From Arenibacter latericius DSM 15913 (lineage in GTDB: Bacteria > Bacteroidota > Bacteroidia > Flavobacteriales > Flavobacteriaceae): a stretch of DNA of 64,000 nt. Of this stretch, positions 36,980 through 46,628 are shown one piece after another. Below the pieces are notes generated by a model that saw only the letters and a list, made by a program, of their open reading frames with translations, was not told the origin of the DNA and searched no databases. Numbering within the stretch: the first letter of the stretch is position 1; the number at the start of each line of letters is the position of its first letter. The stretch spans positions 124,001 through 188,000 of the forward strand of contig NZ_AUKX01000001.1 of assembly GCF_000424985.1 (NCBI RefSeq), read 5' to 3'. The translations under genes and the position numbers were made by a program.

Positions 36980-38056
36980 TTATTTTAAGATTTTCACAAT
37001 GCTATCTATTTCATTTTCGGTATTATAGAAATGAAATGCCAATCTAACACCACCACCTCGCTCTGCAAAGAGCACATTGTTCTGCATTAATTTAGTGCGA
37101 CCCTTCTCCCCCACAGAAAGATTAAATGTGGTACTATGATTACCTCTATTCACCACACAGGATTCTAATAGCCCTAAGGCCCCAAATTCCGCTAATGCCT
37201 TTTTGGAAAGCTTTTGGATTTGTTCGTTTACAACGTCCATTCCTATAGCAGAAATAAACTTTAAGGAGTAATTAAGGCTTCCAAATGCCAAACTATCTAA
37301 ATGTCCAGGCTCAAATCTATTGGAAAATTTAACGGCATCTTTACCCTCCAAATTTCCCCTCGCAGCATTAAATCCGATTGCAGCACAACTAAAACGATCT
37401 GCAACATCATCAGAAAATAGCATAAAACCATTTCCATGGCCTCCTAACATCCATTTATAACCACTAGCCCCAAGCACATCTATCCCCGAGTTATCAAAAT
37501 TCACACTTTCAGTTCCGCAGAATTGGGTGCCATCTGCAATAACAATTAGATGTGGAAATTCCTTTTTTAGAGAATTTAGGAATTCTATATCAATCTTAAA
37601 TCCATTTAACCATTGCACTAAACTTAAGGCAAGTATTGTTATTTTTTCCGATTTTATTTTATTGTAAATATGTTCTTCTATATTCTCCGAAAGATCTACG
37701 TAATAAAGGTTAGGAGTTCTTGACTCGAACGGCCAGTTTACAGAAGGGTAATCACTATTTAATAACAATACGTTTTCCTTTTCCCCCATCCCTTCCAACA
37801 ATATGTTCATCCCTATAGAAAAATTGGGCACCAAGGCAACGTTATCTCTTTTACAATTAAAAAATTGGGACACTGTATTTCTAGTTTCCGATATAATTTT
37901 CCCTTGCTTTGTTAATAGTTTTCTCCCACCTATAAGAACATCCAAATCATGTTCTTGTCGCCAATCTAATAACCCTTCGTATAACAAGCCCTGAGTAGCC
38001 GTATCTGCATAAACAAATTGATTTAAGACCGGAAATTGTTTAATGATGTTTTTCAT
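36980..38056 (-). CDS. Class-V PLP-dependent aminotransferase-fold enzyme
   Basis: The protein has 358 residues. The PLP lysine is K201 in GASGYKWMLGGHG, and D175 in IADGTQFCG contacts the cofactor nitrogen. Class V includes cysteine desulfurases, isopenicillin-N epimerase-like enzymes and the C-S lyase EgtE, so several roles are possible. Its place beside egtB-egtD, which otherwise lack an egtE, makes a C-S lyase role worth testing, though the gene is on the opposite strand and so not in that operon. The specific reaction is not known. Confidence 0.85.
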   Translation of the reverse strand: MKNIIKQFPVLNQFVYADTATQGLLYEGLLDWRQEHDLDVLIGGRKLLTKQGKIISETRNTVSQFFNCKRDNVALVPNFSIGMNILLEGMGEKENVLLLNSDYPSVNWPFESRTPNLYYVDLSENIEEHIYNKIKSEKITILALSLVQWLNGFKIDIEFLNSLKKEFPHLIVIADGTQFCGTESVNFDNSGIDVLGASGYKWMLGGHGNGFMLFSDDVADRFSCAAIGFNAARGNLEGKDAVKFSNRFEPGHLDSLAFGSLNYSLKFISAIGMDVVNEQIQKLSKKALAEFGALGLLESCVVNRGNHSTTFNLSVGEKGRTKLMQNNVLFAERGGGVRLAFHFYNTENEIDSIVKILK

Positions 38057-38114
38057 AAACTAATTGATGAAGATTTGTATTTTGGTATCTTTACCCCTAA
38101 AGATACTTATTAGC

Positions 38115-38501
38115 ATGTTTAACAGAAATAAAAAAGACTCAAAAATAGATTTGGAGCAACACCAAATGCTGGAGGATGCTCAGAAAAGGATAAAACAAAA
38201 GAAACGTTTGTTTTCTCATTTCGTCATATTTCTAATAGGCAGTATTTTTATGATTATAATCAATAAAATCCTTGGCTATGGCAAAACCTATGATTGGTTT
38301 ATCTGGGCTATTATGGTATGGGCCTTTTTATTTGTGATACATCTCTTTGATGTTTTTGTGACCTCTAAATTAATGGGCCCACAATGGGAAAGATCACAAA
38401 GAGAGCGATTAGTTGCTAAACAAAAACAGAAGATTGCGGAGTTACAAAAAGAAATAGAAACGGATTTCCCTCTGTCTCGCATCAATAAAAATAACGAGTA
38501 A
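38115..38501 (+). CDS. 2TM domain protein
   Basis: This 128-residue protein starts at the ATG at 38115; a farther upstream in-frame ATG at 38064 adds residues that do not match the family. It has a charged N-terminus, two transmembrane segments (about residues 38-56 and 64-86) and a charged, coiled-coil-like C-terminus. The 2TM family has no known function. Its TAA overlaps the ATG of folA by one base, so the two genes are translationally coupled. Confidence 0.85.
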   Translation: MFNRNKKDSKIDLEQHQMLEDAQKRIKQKKRLFSHFVIFLIGSIFMIIINKILGYGKTYDWFIWAIMVWAFLFVIHLFDVFVTSKLMGPQWERSQRERLVAKQKQKIAELQKEIETDFPLSRINKNNE

Positions 38502-38998
38502 TGCAGATTATATCGATGATTGCCGCTGCAGGTGAGAACAATGCCTTAGGAAAAGACAACGACCTTTTATGGCATTTACCTGATGATTTTAAGTATTTTA
38601 AAAAGCGAACCTCAGGACATAAGATAATAATGGGCAGAAAAACTTTTGAGAGTTTTCCTAAACCTTTACCCAATCGCGTACATATTGTAATTACAAGGGA
38701 CCTCAATTATAAGATCCCCCATCCAGATTGTATAGTAGTACACTCACTTGAGGAAGCCTTAAAACTAGTAGAAGGAGAACCCCTAGCTTTTATTATAGGA
38801 GGAGGAGAAATATACCAACTTGGATTAGAATATGCCAATCAATTAGAATTAACACGAGTTCATGAATCCTTCGAAGCAGATACCTTCTTTCCTGATTTTG
38901 ATGAGAATGAATGGAAGCTAACCAAAAAGGAGTTCCACCCAAAGGACGAGAGACACAACTATGATTTCACCTATTTAACCTATGTAAGAAAGCCGTAG
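38501..38998 (+). CDS. folA: Dihydrofolate reductase
   Basis: This 165-residue DHFR reduces dihydrofolate with NADPH. The N-terminal ISMIAAAGENNALGKDNDLLWHLPDDFKYFK, the GRKTFESFPKPLPNR segment and the FIIGGGEIYQ NADPH motif near residue 98 are present. It overlaps the 2TM gene by one base and regenerates the folate oxidised by ThyA upstream. Confidence 0.97.
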   Translation: MQIISMIAAAGENNALGKDNDLLWHLPDDFKYFKKRTSGHKIIMGRKTFESFPKPLPNRVHIVITRDLNYKIPHPDCIVVHSLEEALKLVEGEPLAFIIGGGEIYQLGLEYANQLELTRVHESFEADTFFPDFDENEWKLTKKEFHPKDERHNYDFTYLTYVRKP

Positions 38999-39108
38999 AA
39001 GACAGTACTAACAAATTCTAGGGACTACATCAAGACACTTAAATATACTTTCACAGCGGATGATATGAGAACTTCCTATAGGCGTTCCTTTTTCCACAAA
39101 TCTATCAG

Positions 39109-39897
39109 TTAAAAATCTAAAAAGGAGACCTTATAGGGTACTCTGGCGTCTTTAACAAAACTATCTAGCACTTTCACATCCTTATTAGTGAAAAATTGAA
39201 AATCTGCTTTAGAAACAGAAGGGTCGATAAGATTATATTTTTCCAAAATATATTTGGTTTGCCTAGCCACTCCGTCACCAGAATCTATAATCTTAACATT
39301 ATCTGGTAAAATATCTTTTAGCAAGGGAATTAAATAAGGGTAATGAGTACATCCTAATACCAGCTGATCTATACCCTGGTTAACCATATGAGATAAATAA
39401 CGTTCCAAAAGAGCTTTAGTTTTAGGAGAGTTAAGCTCCCCGTTTTCTATCAATTCCACCAAGCCTGTACCTCTTTGCTCCATTATCTGTATACCACTAG
39501 CATGACTCATAGAAGTGCTGTGAAAAAGACTACTAGACAAGGTACCTTTTGTAGCCAAAACCCCTACTCTTTTTGTTTTGGAATTTAGAGCTGCTGTTTT
39601 TATAGCAGGTTCAATCCCTATAAACGGAAGGTCAAAATTATCTCGGAGTTCTTTAATAGCATTCGTAGTAGCTGTATTACAAGCCACAACAATAAGCTTA
39701 CATCCTTTATTGATAAGGAATTCCGTATTCTTAATACTTAGGCGTAAAATCTCTTCTTTGGACTTTTCACCATAAGGTGCATTTTTACTATCAGATAAAT
39801 AGATGGTGGATTCATTTGGCAACAACCTATTAATTTCTCGCCATATAGAAGTGCCTCCAATTCCCGAATCAAAAATACCTATTGGACCTAAACTCAT
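39109..39897 (-). CDS. murI: Glutamate racemase
   Basis: This 262-residue racemase makes D-glutamate for peptidoglycan. The two catalytic cysteines are in VVACNTATTNA (near residue 74) and LGCTHYPYL (near residue 184). The N-terminal GIFDSGIGGTS is typical. It is the last gene of the minus-strand envelope cluster, 184 bases downstream of the first OmpH gene and with its own promoter. Confidence 0.97.
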   Translation of the reverse strand: MSLGPIGIFDSGIGGTSIWREINRLLPNESTIYLSDSKNAPYGEKSKEEILRLSIKNTEFLINKGCKLIVVACNTATTNAIKELRDNFDLPFIGIEPAIKTAALNSKTKRVGVLATKGTLSSSLFHSTSMSHASGIQIMEQRGTGLVELIENGELNSPKTKALLERYLSHMVNQGIDQLVLGCTHYPYLIPLLKDILPDNVKIIDSGDGVARQTKYILEKYNLIDPSVSKADFQFFTNKDVKVLDSFVKDARVPYKVSFLDF

Positions 39898-39915
39898 TAA
39901 ATGAAATTTAAAATC

Positions 39916-39946
39916 TAAAGTTACATTATTATTGCTTTTACCAAAA
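39916..39946 (-). promoter_or_regulatory. Promoter of murI
   Basis: On the minus strand TTTTG (39942-39946), 18 bases, then TAACTTTA (39916-39923), one base off the TAnnTTTG -7 consensus, lie just before the murI ATG. Confidence 0.55.
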
Positions 39947-40025
39947 TGATTCGCACAGCATTGAGCACCTTAATTACTATAATATTAAGGACTGCTAGGA
40001 TCTTTCACCAATAACTATTTAACAA

Positions 40026-40058
40026 AAAAAAGAGCCATACGATTGCATGACTCTTTTT
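40026..40058 (-). terminator. Terminator after ompH genes
   Basis: AAAAAGAGCCAT (40026-40037) and ATGACTCTTTTT (40047-40058) pair with a single mismatch, and an eight-A run precedes the stem (a T-run on the minus strand). Confidence 0.75.
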
Positions 40059-40081
40059 ATAAAATTTTATATCCGTTTTGC

Positions 40082-40600
40082 TTAGAAACCTAAATGCTTC
40101 TTAACTGCTGGTAAAAGGTCTTTTCCTTTCGCCACAATAAGACCACCGCCTTGGGTAGCATCAATAACGTAGTCTACTCCTTCAGCAGCTGCAACAGCTT
40201 CTATAGCTTTTTTAGCCTTTTCTGTAATAGGGCCTAAAAGCTCTGCCTGTTTCTTTTGCAATTCTTGCTGCGCAGTCTGTTGTGCCTCTCCAATATTTTT
40301 TTCAAAACCTTGCAATTCTAAAGCTCTCTTTTGGTTTTCTTCTTCAGATTTAGAAGCAGATTCGTTCTGATATTGAGTGTATTTGTTTCTAAGTTCAGTC
40401 ATAGAACTTTCAATATCGGCTCTATACGTTTCAGATAGCTTTTTAAGTTCTGCATCAGCAGCCTTCATCTCAGGCATTGAGGAAAGCAATTCTTGTACAT
40501 CTATGTGTGCAATCTTTGCTTGGGCGTTAACAAACCCAGTTGCTGCTACGAACAAAACTATGGCTACCGCAATTTTCTTTATTTGTTTCATGTTTCTCAT
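40082..40600 (-). CDS. OmpH/Skp-like periplasmic chaperone (short paralogue)
   Basis: This 172-residue secreted protein has a signal peptide ending near AQA (residue 29). Residues about 30-150 are the Skp-type alpha-helical coiled coil that holds unfolded outer-membrane proteins. A second in-frame ATG three codons later (40591) is an equally good start. It lies 80 bases downstream of a longer paralogue and of bamA, the usual partner. Confidence 0.9.
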   Translation of the reverse strand: MRNMKQIKKIAVAIVLFVAATGFVNAQAKIAHIDVQELLSSMPEMKAADAELKKLSETYRADIESSMTELRNKYTQYQNESASKSEEENQKRALELQGFEKNIGEAQQTAQQELQKKQAELLGPITEKAKKAIEAVAAAEGVDYVIDATQGGGLIVAKGKDLLPAVKKHLGF

Positions 40601-40680
40601 TAATGTTTGAATGTTAATTTTAAAAAATTTAGTTATATAATTGATTGAATTATTCCTAGTACTATCTTATTAAACTGTGG

Positions 40681-41490
40681 TTATTCTTCCTCTTTTTTAC
40701 CAGTTCTTTTTTCTGCTTCTTTTTTCCTTTTAGCTTCTCTTTCTTCTAGCAGTTGTTTTCTCCTTGCCTCATAAGCTTTCCTTCGCTCTTCCCTAACTCT
40801 TAACTGCTCAGCTCTTCTTTCATCAGCAGTTTTAGCTCTAGCTTCCTCTGCTTGTTTCATCCGCTCTTGACGCTCTAAAAGCGCATCGCTTAACTCCTCT
40901 TCTTCATCTTCAAAGTCATCTAAACTACTTTTAGAGTCTTTCTTGGCAGGAGGGCTTATCCTCCTAGTTCTAGAGATACCTCTTAAAACCAAGTCGCTAA
41001 TATCGTGTCTTTTTTCGGAATACAACATTACAACATCTGCAGATTTATCAAAAATAAAATCATATCTTTTATTGGCACCTATTTTTTGCACCTCATTAAA
41101 AACCTGATCTTGTATAGGCTGTATTAATCTCCTCTTCTGCAAGACAAGATCACCCGAAGGCCCAAATCTATTTTGTTGATATTCTAACATCTCCTTTTCC
41201 AGGATCTGTATTTCCTCTTCACGTTCAGCAATTAACTCTGCAGTTAGAAGCACTTTCTCTGCCATCAGATCCTTTTTCATCTGCTCAATCTCCATTTTCT
41301 CCTTTTCCAACTCTTGTTTCCAACGTTGAACTCTATTGGCTAATTGCTCGTTTGCCTCCCTATATTCCTCAACATTTTCTAAGATATATTCCATATCTAC
41401 ATAACCTATTCTAACTCCTCTTTGAGCAGTAAGACTAGCTGTAGTAAAGGCTAAAAAAAGGACTACAAGTAATTTTACGTTAATCTTCAT
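40681..41490 (-). CDS. OmpH/Skp-like periplasmic chaperone (long paralogue)
   Basis: This 269-residue protein has a signal peptide (about 1-22) and the OmpH coiled-coil domain (about 25-170). A strongly charged Glu/Arg/Lys-rich tail (about 185-269) follows and is absent from the short paralogue. It lies 100 bases after bamA in the same direction. The two paralogues probably differ in client or partner range. Confidence 0.9.
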   Translation of the reverse strand: MKINVKLLVVLFLAFTTASLTAQRGVRIGYVDMEYILENVEEYREANEQLANRVQRWKQELEKEKMEIEQMKKDLMAEKVLLTAELIAEREEEIQILEKEMLEYQQNRFGPSGDLVLQKRRLIQPIQDQVFNEVQKIGANKRYDFIFDKSADVVMLYSEKRHDISDLVLRGISRTRRISPPAKKDSKSSLDDFEDEEEELSDALLERQERMKQAEEARAKTADERRAEQLRVREERRKAYEARRKQLLEEREAKRKKEAEKRTGKKEEE

Positions 41491-41590
41491 AATATCTTCG
41501 TTTTATACTATAGAAAATATCGTGCCAAAAATAATTTTTCATTCTTAAACGCACAGTAAACTGTATAAAACTGCAAAATAATTTTATAAA

Positions 41591-44170
41591 TTAAAACTGT
41601 TGTCCAATAATGAAGTGGGTTTGCCATCCGCTAGGCCCAACGGAATTTGGGTTATAATCTTTATCAAATCCATATCCAAAATCAATTCCTAGAAGTCCAA
41701 ATGCAGGCATAAAAATTCGCAGCCCCACTCCGGCCGATCTTTTTAATTCAAACGGATTAAAGTCATGAAAATTGTTAAAGGCATTACCCGCCTCTAAAAA
41801 CGCTAATCCATAAATAGAAGCAGAAGGCTTAAGTGTTAGCGGGTATCTAAGTTCTAAAGAGTACTTATTATATACCACTCCACCATCTTGTATCTGCTGA
41901 CCTGAAACAGGATCTACACTGTATGGAGTTAAAGATTGATTTTCATATCCTCTTAATTGAATTACATCCCTACCGTCTAATGTATAGGTTCCTAATCCAT
42001 CTCCCCCAACATAAAACCTTTCAAACGGCACCTTACCTACTTTATCATTATAGCTACCTAAAAATCCAAATTCCGCATTAGTTCTAAGAACTAAATCTCC
42101 AACTAAACTAGTATACCAATCCCCTTTAAAGTTAACCTTATAAAATTCTAACCATTTAAATCGCTCTTGATCTATACGCTCTATTTCTGCATTGTTTTTT
42201 TCCGCAACAGCTACTTCAAGATCAGAATTCAACTTATCGTAATCCTTGTTATTGAATAAAGAAAACGGGGGTGTAAACTTTGCAGTCACTTCAAAATTTG
42301 AGCCCGTCCTAGGGAAAATTCGACTCGGTCCTGACGAGTTTCTTGCAATCCCCAAACTATAGGCTATAGAATTAGATTGTCCATTTCCAAAATTAAAAAG
42401 ACCTAGGTTATAATTTTGGAAATCGTATAACTGATATCCTACGGAGTGTGAAATGGTAAATAAGTCATCTGGCCATTGTACCCTTTTTGCTAATCCTGCT
42501 GATAATCCCGTAATAGAAAATGTTCTGCTTTTATCTGGCCTTCTACTTACGTATGGGTTATAATAAAATTGCTGTGTTCTAGAAAGGGACATATTAAAAC
42601 GTACCGGCTTTTTACCACCTAACCAAGGTTCGGAGAAGTTAAGGCTATACACCCTGTAAGTTCTACTCGCTTGTAAACGCAAAGCAAAAGTTTGGCCATC
42701 ACCCATTGGAACTGGCTTATATGCCTCGCCATTAAATAAATTCCTAACAGAAAAGTTACTAAAGGATAGTCCAAGGGTCCCAATAAAGCCACCACCACCG
42801 TAGCCTCCTTGTAGTTCTATTTGGCTAGAACCAGACTCTACTAAGTTCCAAGCTAAATCCACTGTTCCCTCATTAGGGTTAGCGTTTTGAATGTCTGGTT
42901 TAATTTGCTCTGCATCAAAGAAACCAAGCTGACCTAATTCCCTGATACTTCTTATGATGTCTGATTTATTATAACGTTGCCCTGGTCTGGTACGCAATTC
43001 TCTAAAGATCACATGATCATTAGTCTTATCGTTACCCGCAACAGTTACATGATTAAGAAAAGTCTCTTTCCCTTCAATAATCCTAATCTCAAAGTCAATA
43101 GTATCATTTTCAGCAGACATCTCTACTGGATTAATACTGGAGAATAAGTATCCATTATTTTGATATAAATTCGTAAGATCGTTTCCATCTGGCTTAGTAT
43201 CATCGGCTATTCGCTTTCTCAAAAGCACCCCATTATAGGTATCTCCTTTCCTTAGTCCCAATATTCTAGATAACTGACGATCTGAATATACCGTGTTACC
43301 CACAAAATTTATATCTCCGAAGTAGTATTTATCTCCTTCTTCAACTTTTATTTTAAGATCTATAAGCTTATCACCTGTTCTTACAAATGTATCTGAAACC
43401 ACTCTAGCATCTCTAAATCCCTTCTCGGCATATTTATCTACTAGGTTAACAAGATCTTCCTTATAATCTTCCTCTATATATTTAGATTTTTTCCAGAAAC
43501 GATAAAACTTTTTCTTTTTGGTATTTTTTAAGGCCTTTCTAAGTTGTTTATCGGACAACTGCTCGTTTCCTTCAAAAACAATATCATTAATCTTAACCTT
43601 TTCACCCTTTTTAATATTGATCACCATTTTCTGAGTATTGGTATCTACAGTATCCTTAGCTGTAGCAATATTAACAGTAGCATTGAGGTATCCTTTCTTT
43701 TTATATTTGTTTTGAAGGTAATTTCTGGTGTTAGCAATTAAGCTCTCCGTAATCTTCTTACCTTTCTTAAGATCTGCATCTTTAAGAATTTCCGGGACTT
43801 TTTTAGGCTTAACCCCATAAACGGTTACATCTGTAAGTGTAGGCCGTTCAATAATATTTAACTCCAGGTATACATTCTCTCCTTCTATATTGGTGATATA
43901 AAAACTAATATCTGTAAAAAGTTCTAGCCCCCATAATTTATTAATTACAGCACTAATTTCATCGCCTGGAACCGTTATAGGCTGCCCTATCCTTAATCCC
44001 GTATAGGTTTTAACCGTCTGCTCGTTATAGCTTTGCAGACCAGTAACCTCCAAGCCAGCAAGAATATACTGCTTCCCATCATCATAGGAGGGATCCTGTG
44101 CGTAATTTATAGTAGTAAAAAAAAAGAAGGTAAGTGCAGTAATGAAATTCAGGGTCATGATTCTTCCCAT
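41591..44170 (-). CDS. bamA: Outer-membrane protein assembly factor BamA
   Basis: The gene encodes 859 residues from the ATG at 44168-44170, 4 bases after the uppS stop; an ATG at 44158 is an alternative with a GGAAGA sequence before it. Five POTRA domains (about residues 30-420) precede the Omp85 beta-barrel, which ends in the terminal aromatic-rich FIIGQQF. A signal peptide (hydrophobic FFFF run) ends near YAQ. It inserts beta-barrel proteins into the outer membrane. An open frame continues upstream into uppS on another frame; I did not use it because no start with a ribosome-binding site fits there. Confidence 0.93.
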   Translation of the reverse strand: MGRIMTLNFITALTFFFFTTINYAQDPSYDDGKQYILAGLEVTGLQSYNEQTVKTYTGLRIGQPITVPGDEISAVINKLWGLELFTDISFYITNIEGENVYLELNIIERPTLTDVTVYGVKPKKVPEILKDADLKKGKKITESLIANTRNYLQNKYKKKGYLNATVNIATAKDTVDTNTQKMVINIKKGEKVKINDIVFEGNEQLSDKQLRKALKNTKKKKFYRFWKKSKYIEEDYKEDLVNLVDKYAEKGFRDARVVSDTFVRTGDKLIDLKIKVEEGDKYYFGDINFVGNTVYSDRQLSRILGLRKGDTYNGVLLRKRIADDTKPDGNDLTNLYQNNGYLFSSINPVEMSAENDTIDFEIRIIEGKETFLNHVTVAGNDKTNDHVIFRELRTRPGQRYNKSDIIRSIRELGQLGFFDAEQIKPDIQNANPNEGTVDLAWNLVESGSSQIELQGGYGGGGFIGTLGLSFSNFSVRNLFNGEAYKPVPMGDGQTFALRLQASRTYRVYSLNFSEPWLGGKKPVRFNMSLSRTQQFYYNPYVSRRPDKSRTFSITGLSAGLAKRVQWPDDLFTISHSVGYQLYDFQNYNLGLFNFGNGQSNSIAYSLGIARNSSGPSRIFPRTGSNFEVTAKFTPPFSLFNNKDYDKLNSDLEVAVAEKNNAEIERIDQERFKWLEFYKVNFKGDWYTSLVGDLVLRTNAEFGFLGSYNDKVGKVPFERFYVGGDGLGTYTLDGRDVIQLRGYENQSLTPYSVDPVSGQQIQDGGVVYNKYSLELRYPLTLKPSASIYGLAFLEAGNAFNNFHDFNPFELKRSAGVGLRIFMPAFGLLGIDFGYGFDKDYNPNSVGPSGWQTHFIIGQQF

Positions 44171-44174
44171 GCCT

Positions 44175-44912
44175 CTAGATAAGTTGTTCGCTTGTTTTTC
44201 CAAATCGTCGTTCTCTGTTCTGGTAGTTTTTAATAGCTTCCAATAAATGGTGTTCCGTAAAATCGGGCCAAAATACATCAATAAAATATAATTCCGCGTA
44301 TGCAATCTGCCAAAGTAGAAAATTACTAATCCTTTGCTCGCCACTAGTGCGTATCAGCAGGTCTACATCTGGCAAATTATGCGTGTAAAGATGGTTATTT
44401 ATAATGGTTTCGTCAATATTTTCAGGAATAATTATATTATTTTTAACTTTGGTTGCAATCTGTTGAATAGCACTCTTTAATTCTTCCCTAGCACCATAAC
44501 TCAACGCCAAAGTTAACACCATTCCGGTATTTTCACTTGTTTTGGCCATCACATCTACCAATTCCCTATGAGCTCTTTTAGGCAAGGTGGCGATATTACC
44601 AATAGTGTTTAATTTAATATTATTCTTATTCAATGTTACTAGCTCTTTTTTAAGAGAAGATACTAGTAAGCGCATCAAAGTTTCAACTTCCAATTTGGGT
44701 CTGTTCCAATTTTCGGTAGAAAAAGTATAAAGAGTAAGATACTCTACCCCTAATTTTGCACAATCCTCTACTGTTCTTCTAACGGTCTTCACACCCTGTT
44801 CATGGCCAAAAACGCGAAGTTTACCCTGCTTCTTCGCCCATCTTCCATTACCATCCATAATAATGGCGATATGCTTGGGCAGTTCTTTTTTGTTTTTTGT
44901 TGTGATATCCAT
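44175..44912 (-). CDS. uppS: Isoprenyl (undecaprenyl diphosphate) synthase
   Basis: The gene encodes 245 residues from the ATG at 44910-44912, chosen because it lies 7 bases after the DUF6089 stop and gives the usual length; an upstream start would overlap that gene. The IAIIMDGNGRWAKKQ catalytic motif is at about 17-31, and LLIRTSGEQRISNFLLWQ near residue 187. The enzyme makes the lipid carrier for peptidoglycan and other envelope polymers. Confidence 0.97.
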   Translation of the reverse strand: MDITTKNKKELPKHIAIIMDGNGRWAKKQGKLRVFGHEQGVKTVRRTVEDCAKLGVEYLTLYTFSTENWNRPKLEVETLMRLLVSSLKKELVTLNKNNIKLNTIGNIATLPKRAHRELVDVMAKTSENTGMVLTLALSYGAREELKSAIQQIATKVKNNIIIPENIDETIINNHLYTHNLPDVDLLIRTSGEQRISNFLLWQIAYAELYFIDVFWPDFTEHHLLEAIKNYQNRERRFGKTSEQLI

Positions 44913-44919
44913 ATATGTA

Positions 44920-45621
44920 TTATCGGAAAGAATCCTGACATGGTTTTCTACCAAAAGTATAAGTAAGTGTTATACCAGAAAAAACATACCAATCATCACT
45001 CAAAATATTTCCAAATTTATAATCTTTTAATTCATTAGGAAAAGAAGGATTGCTAGCATCTAGATTATCTGTAAAAGTATATCTAGCTCCAATCTCTGCC
45101 CCGGCAATCAAAAACTGATTCAACCTTACTTTCATTCCCACGGTCATTGGAATAGAAAACGCTCCATCTTTCTGCCCTTTATCCGTAAATTTTGCATCAG
45201 ATCCCGAATTATCAAAATAATGATACCCATACCTAAAATAAGTGACCCCCGTATATAGATAAGGAGTAAAAGCCGGACCCAATCTATGTAAATTATACTC
45301 TACAAAATTAAATTCTAGCCCCGCAGACACCTCTAAGATACTGTTATCCATCTTATAGCCCCTTTGAACCCTAGACGACATACTCGACTTGGAATCATCG
45401 GCTGTAAACTCACCATAAATTACACTTCCACGCCATGCGTATCGCTGACTAATATTCCATTTAAAAAGTCCGCCAAAAGCAGGCCCCGAAGGCATTATAA
45501 AATTAGTCCTTCCTACATCGCCTATATTGTTAGCCCCTCCTGCAAATATCCCCACTTCATAAGTCTGACTATTTACTCCGGTATATACTAACGCAAGAAG
45601 TACTGCAAGAAAAAACCTCAT
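44920..45621 (-). CDS. DUF6089 outer-membrane beta-barrel-like protein
   Basis: The gene encodes 233 residues from the ATG at 45619-45621, with a signal peptide (FFLAVLLALVYTGVNSQ). The rest is rich in alternating beta-strand patterns with aromatic ends (TYTFGRK), fitting a small outer-membrane beta-barrel. The family recurs next to uppS and bamA in flavobacteria; its role is unknown, and an envelope assembly role is an inference from context. Confidence 0.85.
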   Translation of the reverse strand: MRFFLAVLLALVYTGVNSQTYEVGIFAGGANNIGDVGRTNFIMPSGPAFGGLFKWNISQRYAWRGSVIYGEFTADDSKSSMSSRVQRGYKMDNSILEVSAGLEFNFVEYNLHRLGPAFTPYLYTGVTYFRYGYHYFDNSGSDAKFTDKGQKDGAFSIPMTVGMKVRLNQFLIAGAEIGARYTFTDNLDASNPSFPNELKDYKFGNILSDDWYVFSGITLTYTFGRKPCQDSFR

Positions 45622-45738
45622 TATTTTAAAAGTTTGCAAATATAACCATTACAATCACTTAGACTGCATTTTAATTACATTCTTGTTCTATCTTGATAAA
45701 CAAGTTTCACACTTTTTTATTGTTCTAGCCTCTAAGAA

Positions 45739-46620
45739 TCAATTACGTTTATCTTCTCCCCACAACAATTTATTCCTCAGAGTTTTTAAGAAGCTCTCGG
45801 AAGTATACTCAATCATTTTTATAGTAAAAGGCGCTTTTCTAACTAAAATCTCCTTTCCATTGGCTACCGCAGCTATACGAGAATCCAAGGAAACCAAATG
45901 ACTTTCTGCCCTTCCAGACACTTTGAGTCGGATTACCGTATCATCTGAAATAACTAAAGGCCTAGCATTAAGATTATGTGGAGCAATAGGAGTCAAGATA
46001 AACGATTTAACCGTTGGCGCCATTACAGGACCACCACAACTTAAAGAATACCCTGTTGACCCTGTTGGCGTAGACACTATAAAACCATCTGCCCAATATG
46101 AAGTTAAATATTCATCATTAAGATACGTTTCTACAGTAATCATAGAAGTAGTATCCTTCCTACTGACAGTAATTTCATTCAGCGCAAAATTCAACTCCTC
46201 AAACTCGGGAATATCAGAGGACTCGGCAATTTCCACCAAACTTCGCTCTTCAATAGTATAGGCTCCAGCAACAAACTCGCGCACCACCTTTCTTACATCT
46301 TCCTTTTTAAAGGTAGATAAAAATCCAAGGCGACCTGTATTTACTCCTACAATAGGGATATCCAAATCCCTAACATAGGTAGTAGCTCTTAAAATAGTTC
46401 CATCGCCACCAAAACTAACAAACATGTCGAAGCTGCGATCTAACCCCTTCTTATTGGTAAACGTAGGATAATCGCCTACCCTACCTCTCAATTCCATAAA
46501 GCTATAGAATGTTTCTTCGAAATAAATTTCTGCATTTTCATTTTGAAGCTCTTCTATGAGCTCCAAAACATACTCCACTGCAGACTCTTGGTAAGCTATT
46601 CCGTAAATGGCTACCTTCAT
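45739..46620 (-). CDS. nadK: NAD kinase
   Basis: This 293-residue NAD kinase makes NADP. The GGDGT motif is near residue 64 (VSFGGDGTILRA), the NE/D segment (FALNEITVSR) near residue 144, and GSTGYSLSCGGP near residue 182. It starts 8 bases after the CBS-domain gene stop, and a 117-base gap follows before DUF6089. Confidence 0.97.
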   Translation of the reverse strand: MKVAIYGIAYQESAVEYVLELIEELQNENAEIYFEETFYSFMELRGRVGDYPTFTNKKGLDRSFDMFVSFGGDGTILRATTYVRDLDIPIVGVNTGRLGFLSTFKKEDVRKVVREFVAGAYTIEERSLVEIAESSDIPEFEELNFALNEITVSRKDTTSMITVETYLNDEYLTSYWADGFIVSTPTGSTGYSLSCGGPVMAPTVKSFILTPIAPHNLNARPLVISDDTVIRLKVSGRAESHLVSLDSRIAAVANGKEILVRKAPFTIKMIEYTSESFLKTLRNKLLWGEDKRN

Positions 46621-46628
46621 AGTTATTA

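Noticed and set aside
44171-44344. N-terminal extension of bamA into uppS
   Set aside because: It would read through the uppS coding region in another frame and does not match BamA; the signal peptide starts at the ATG at 44170 or 44158.
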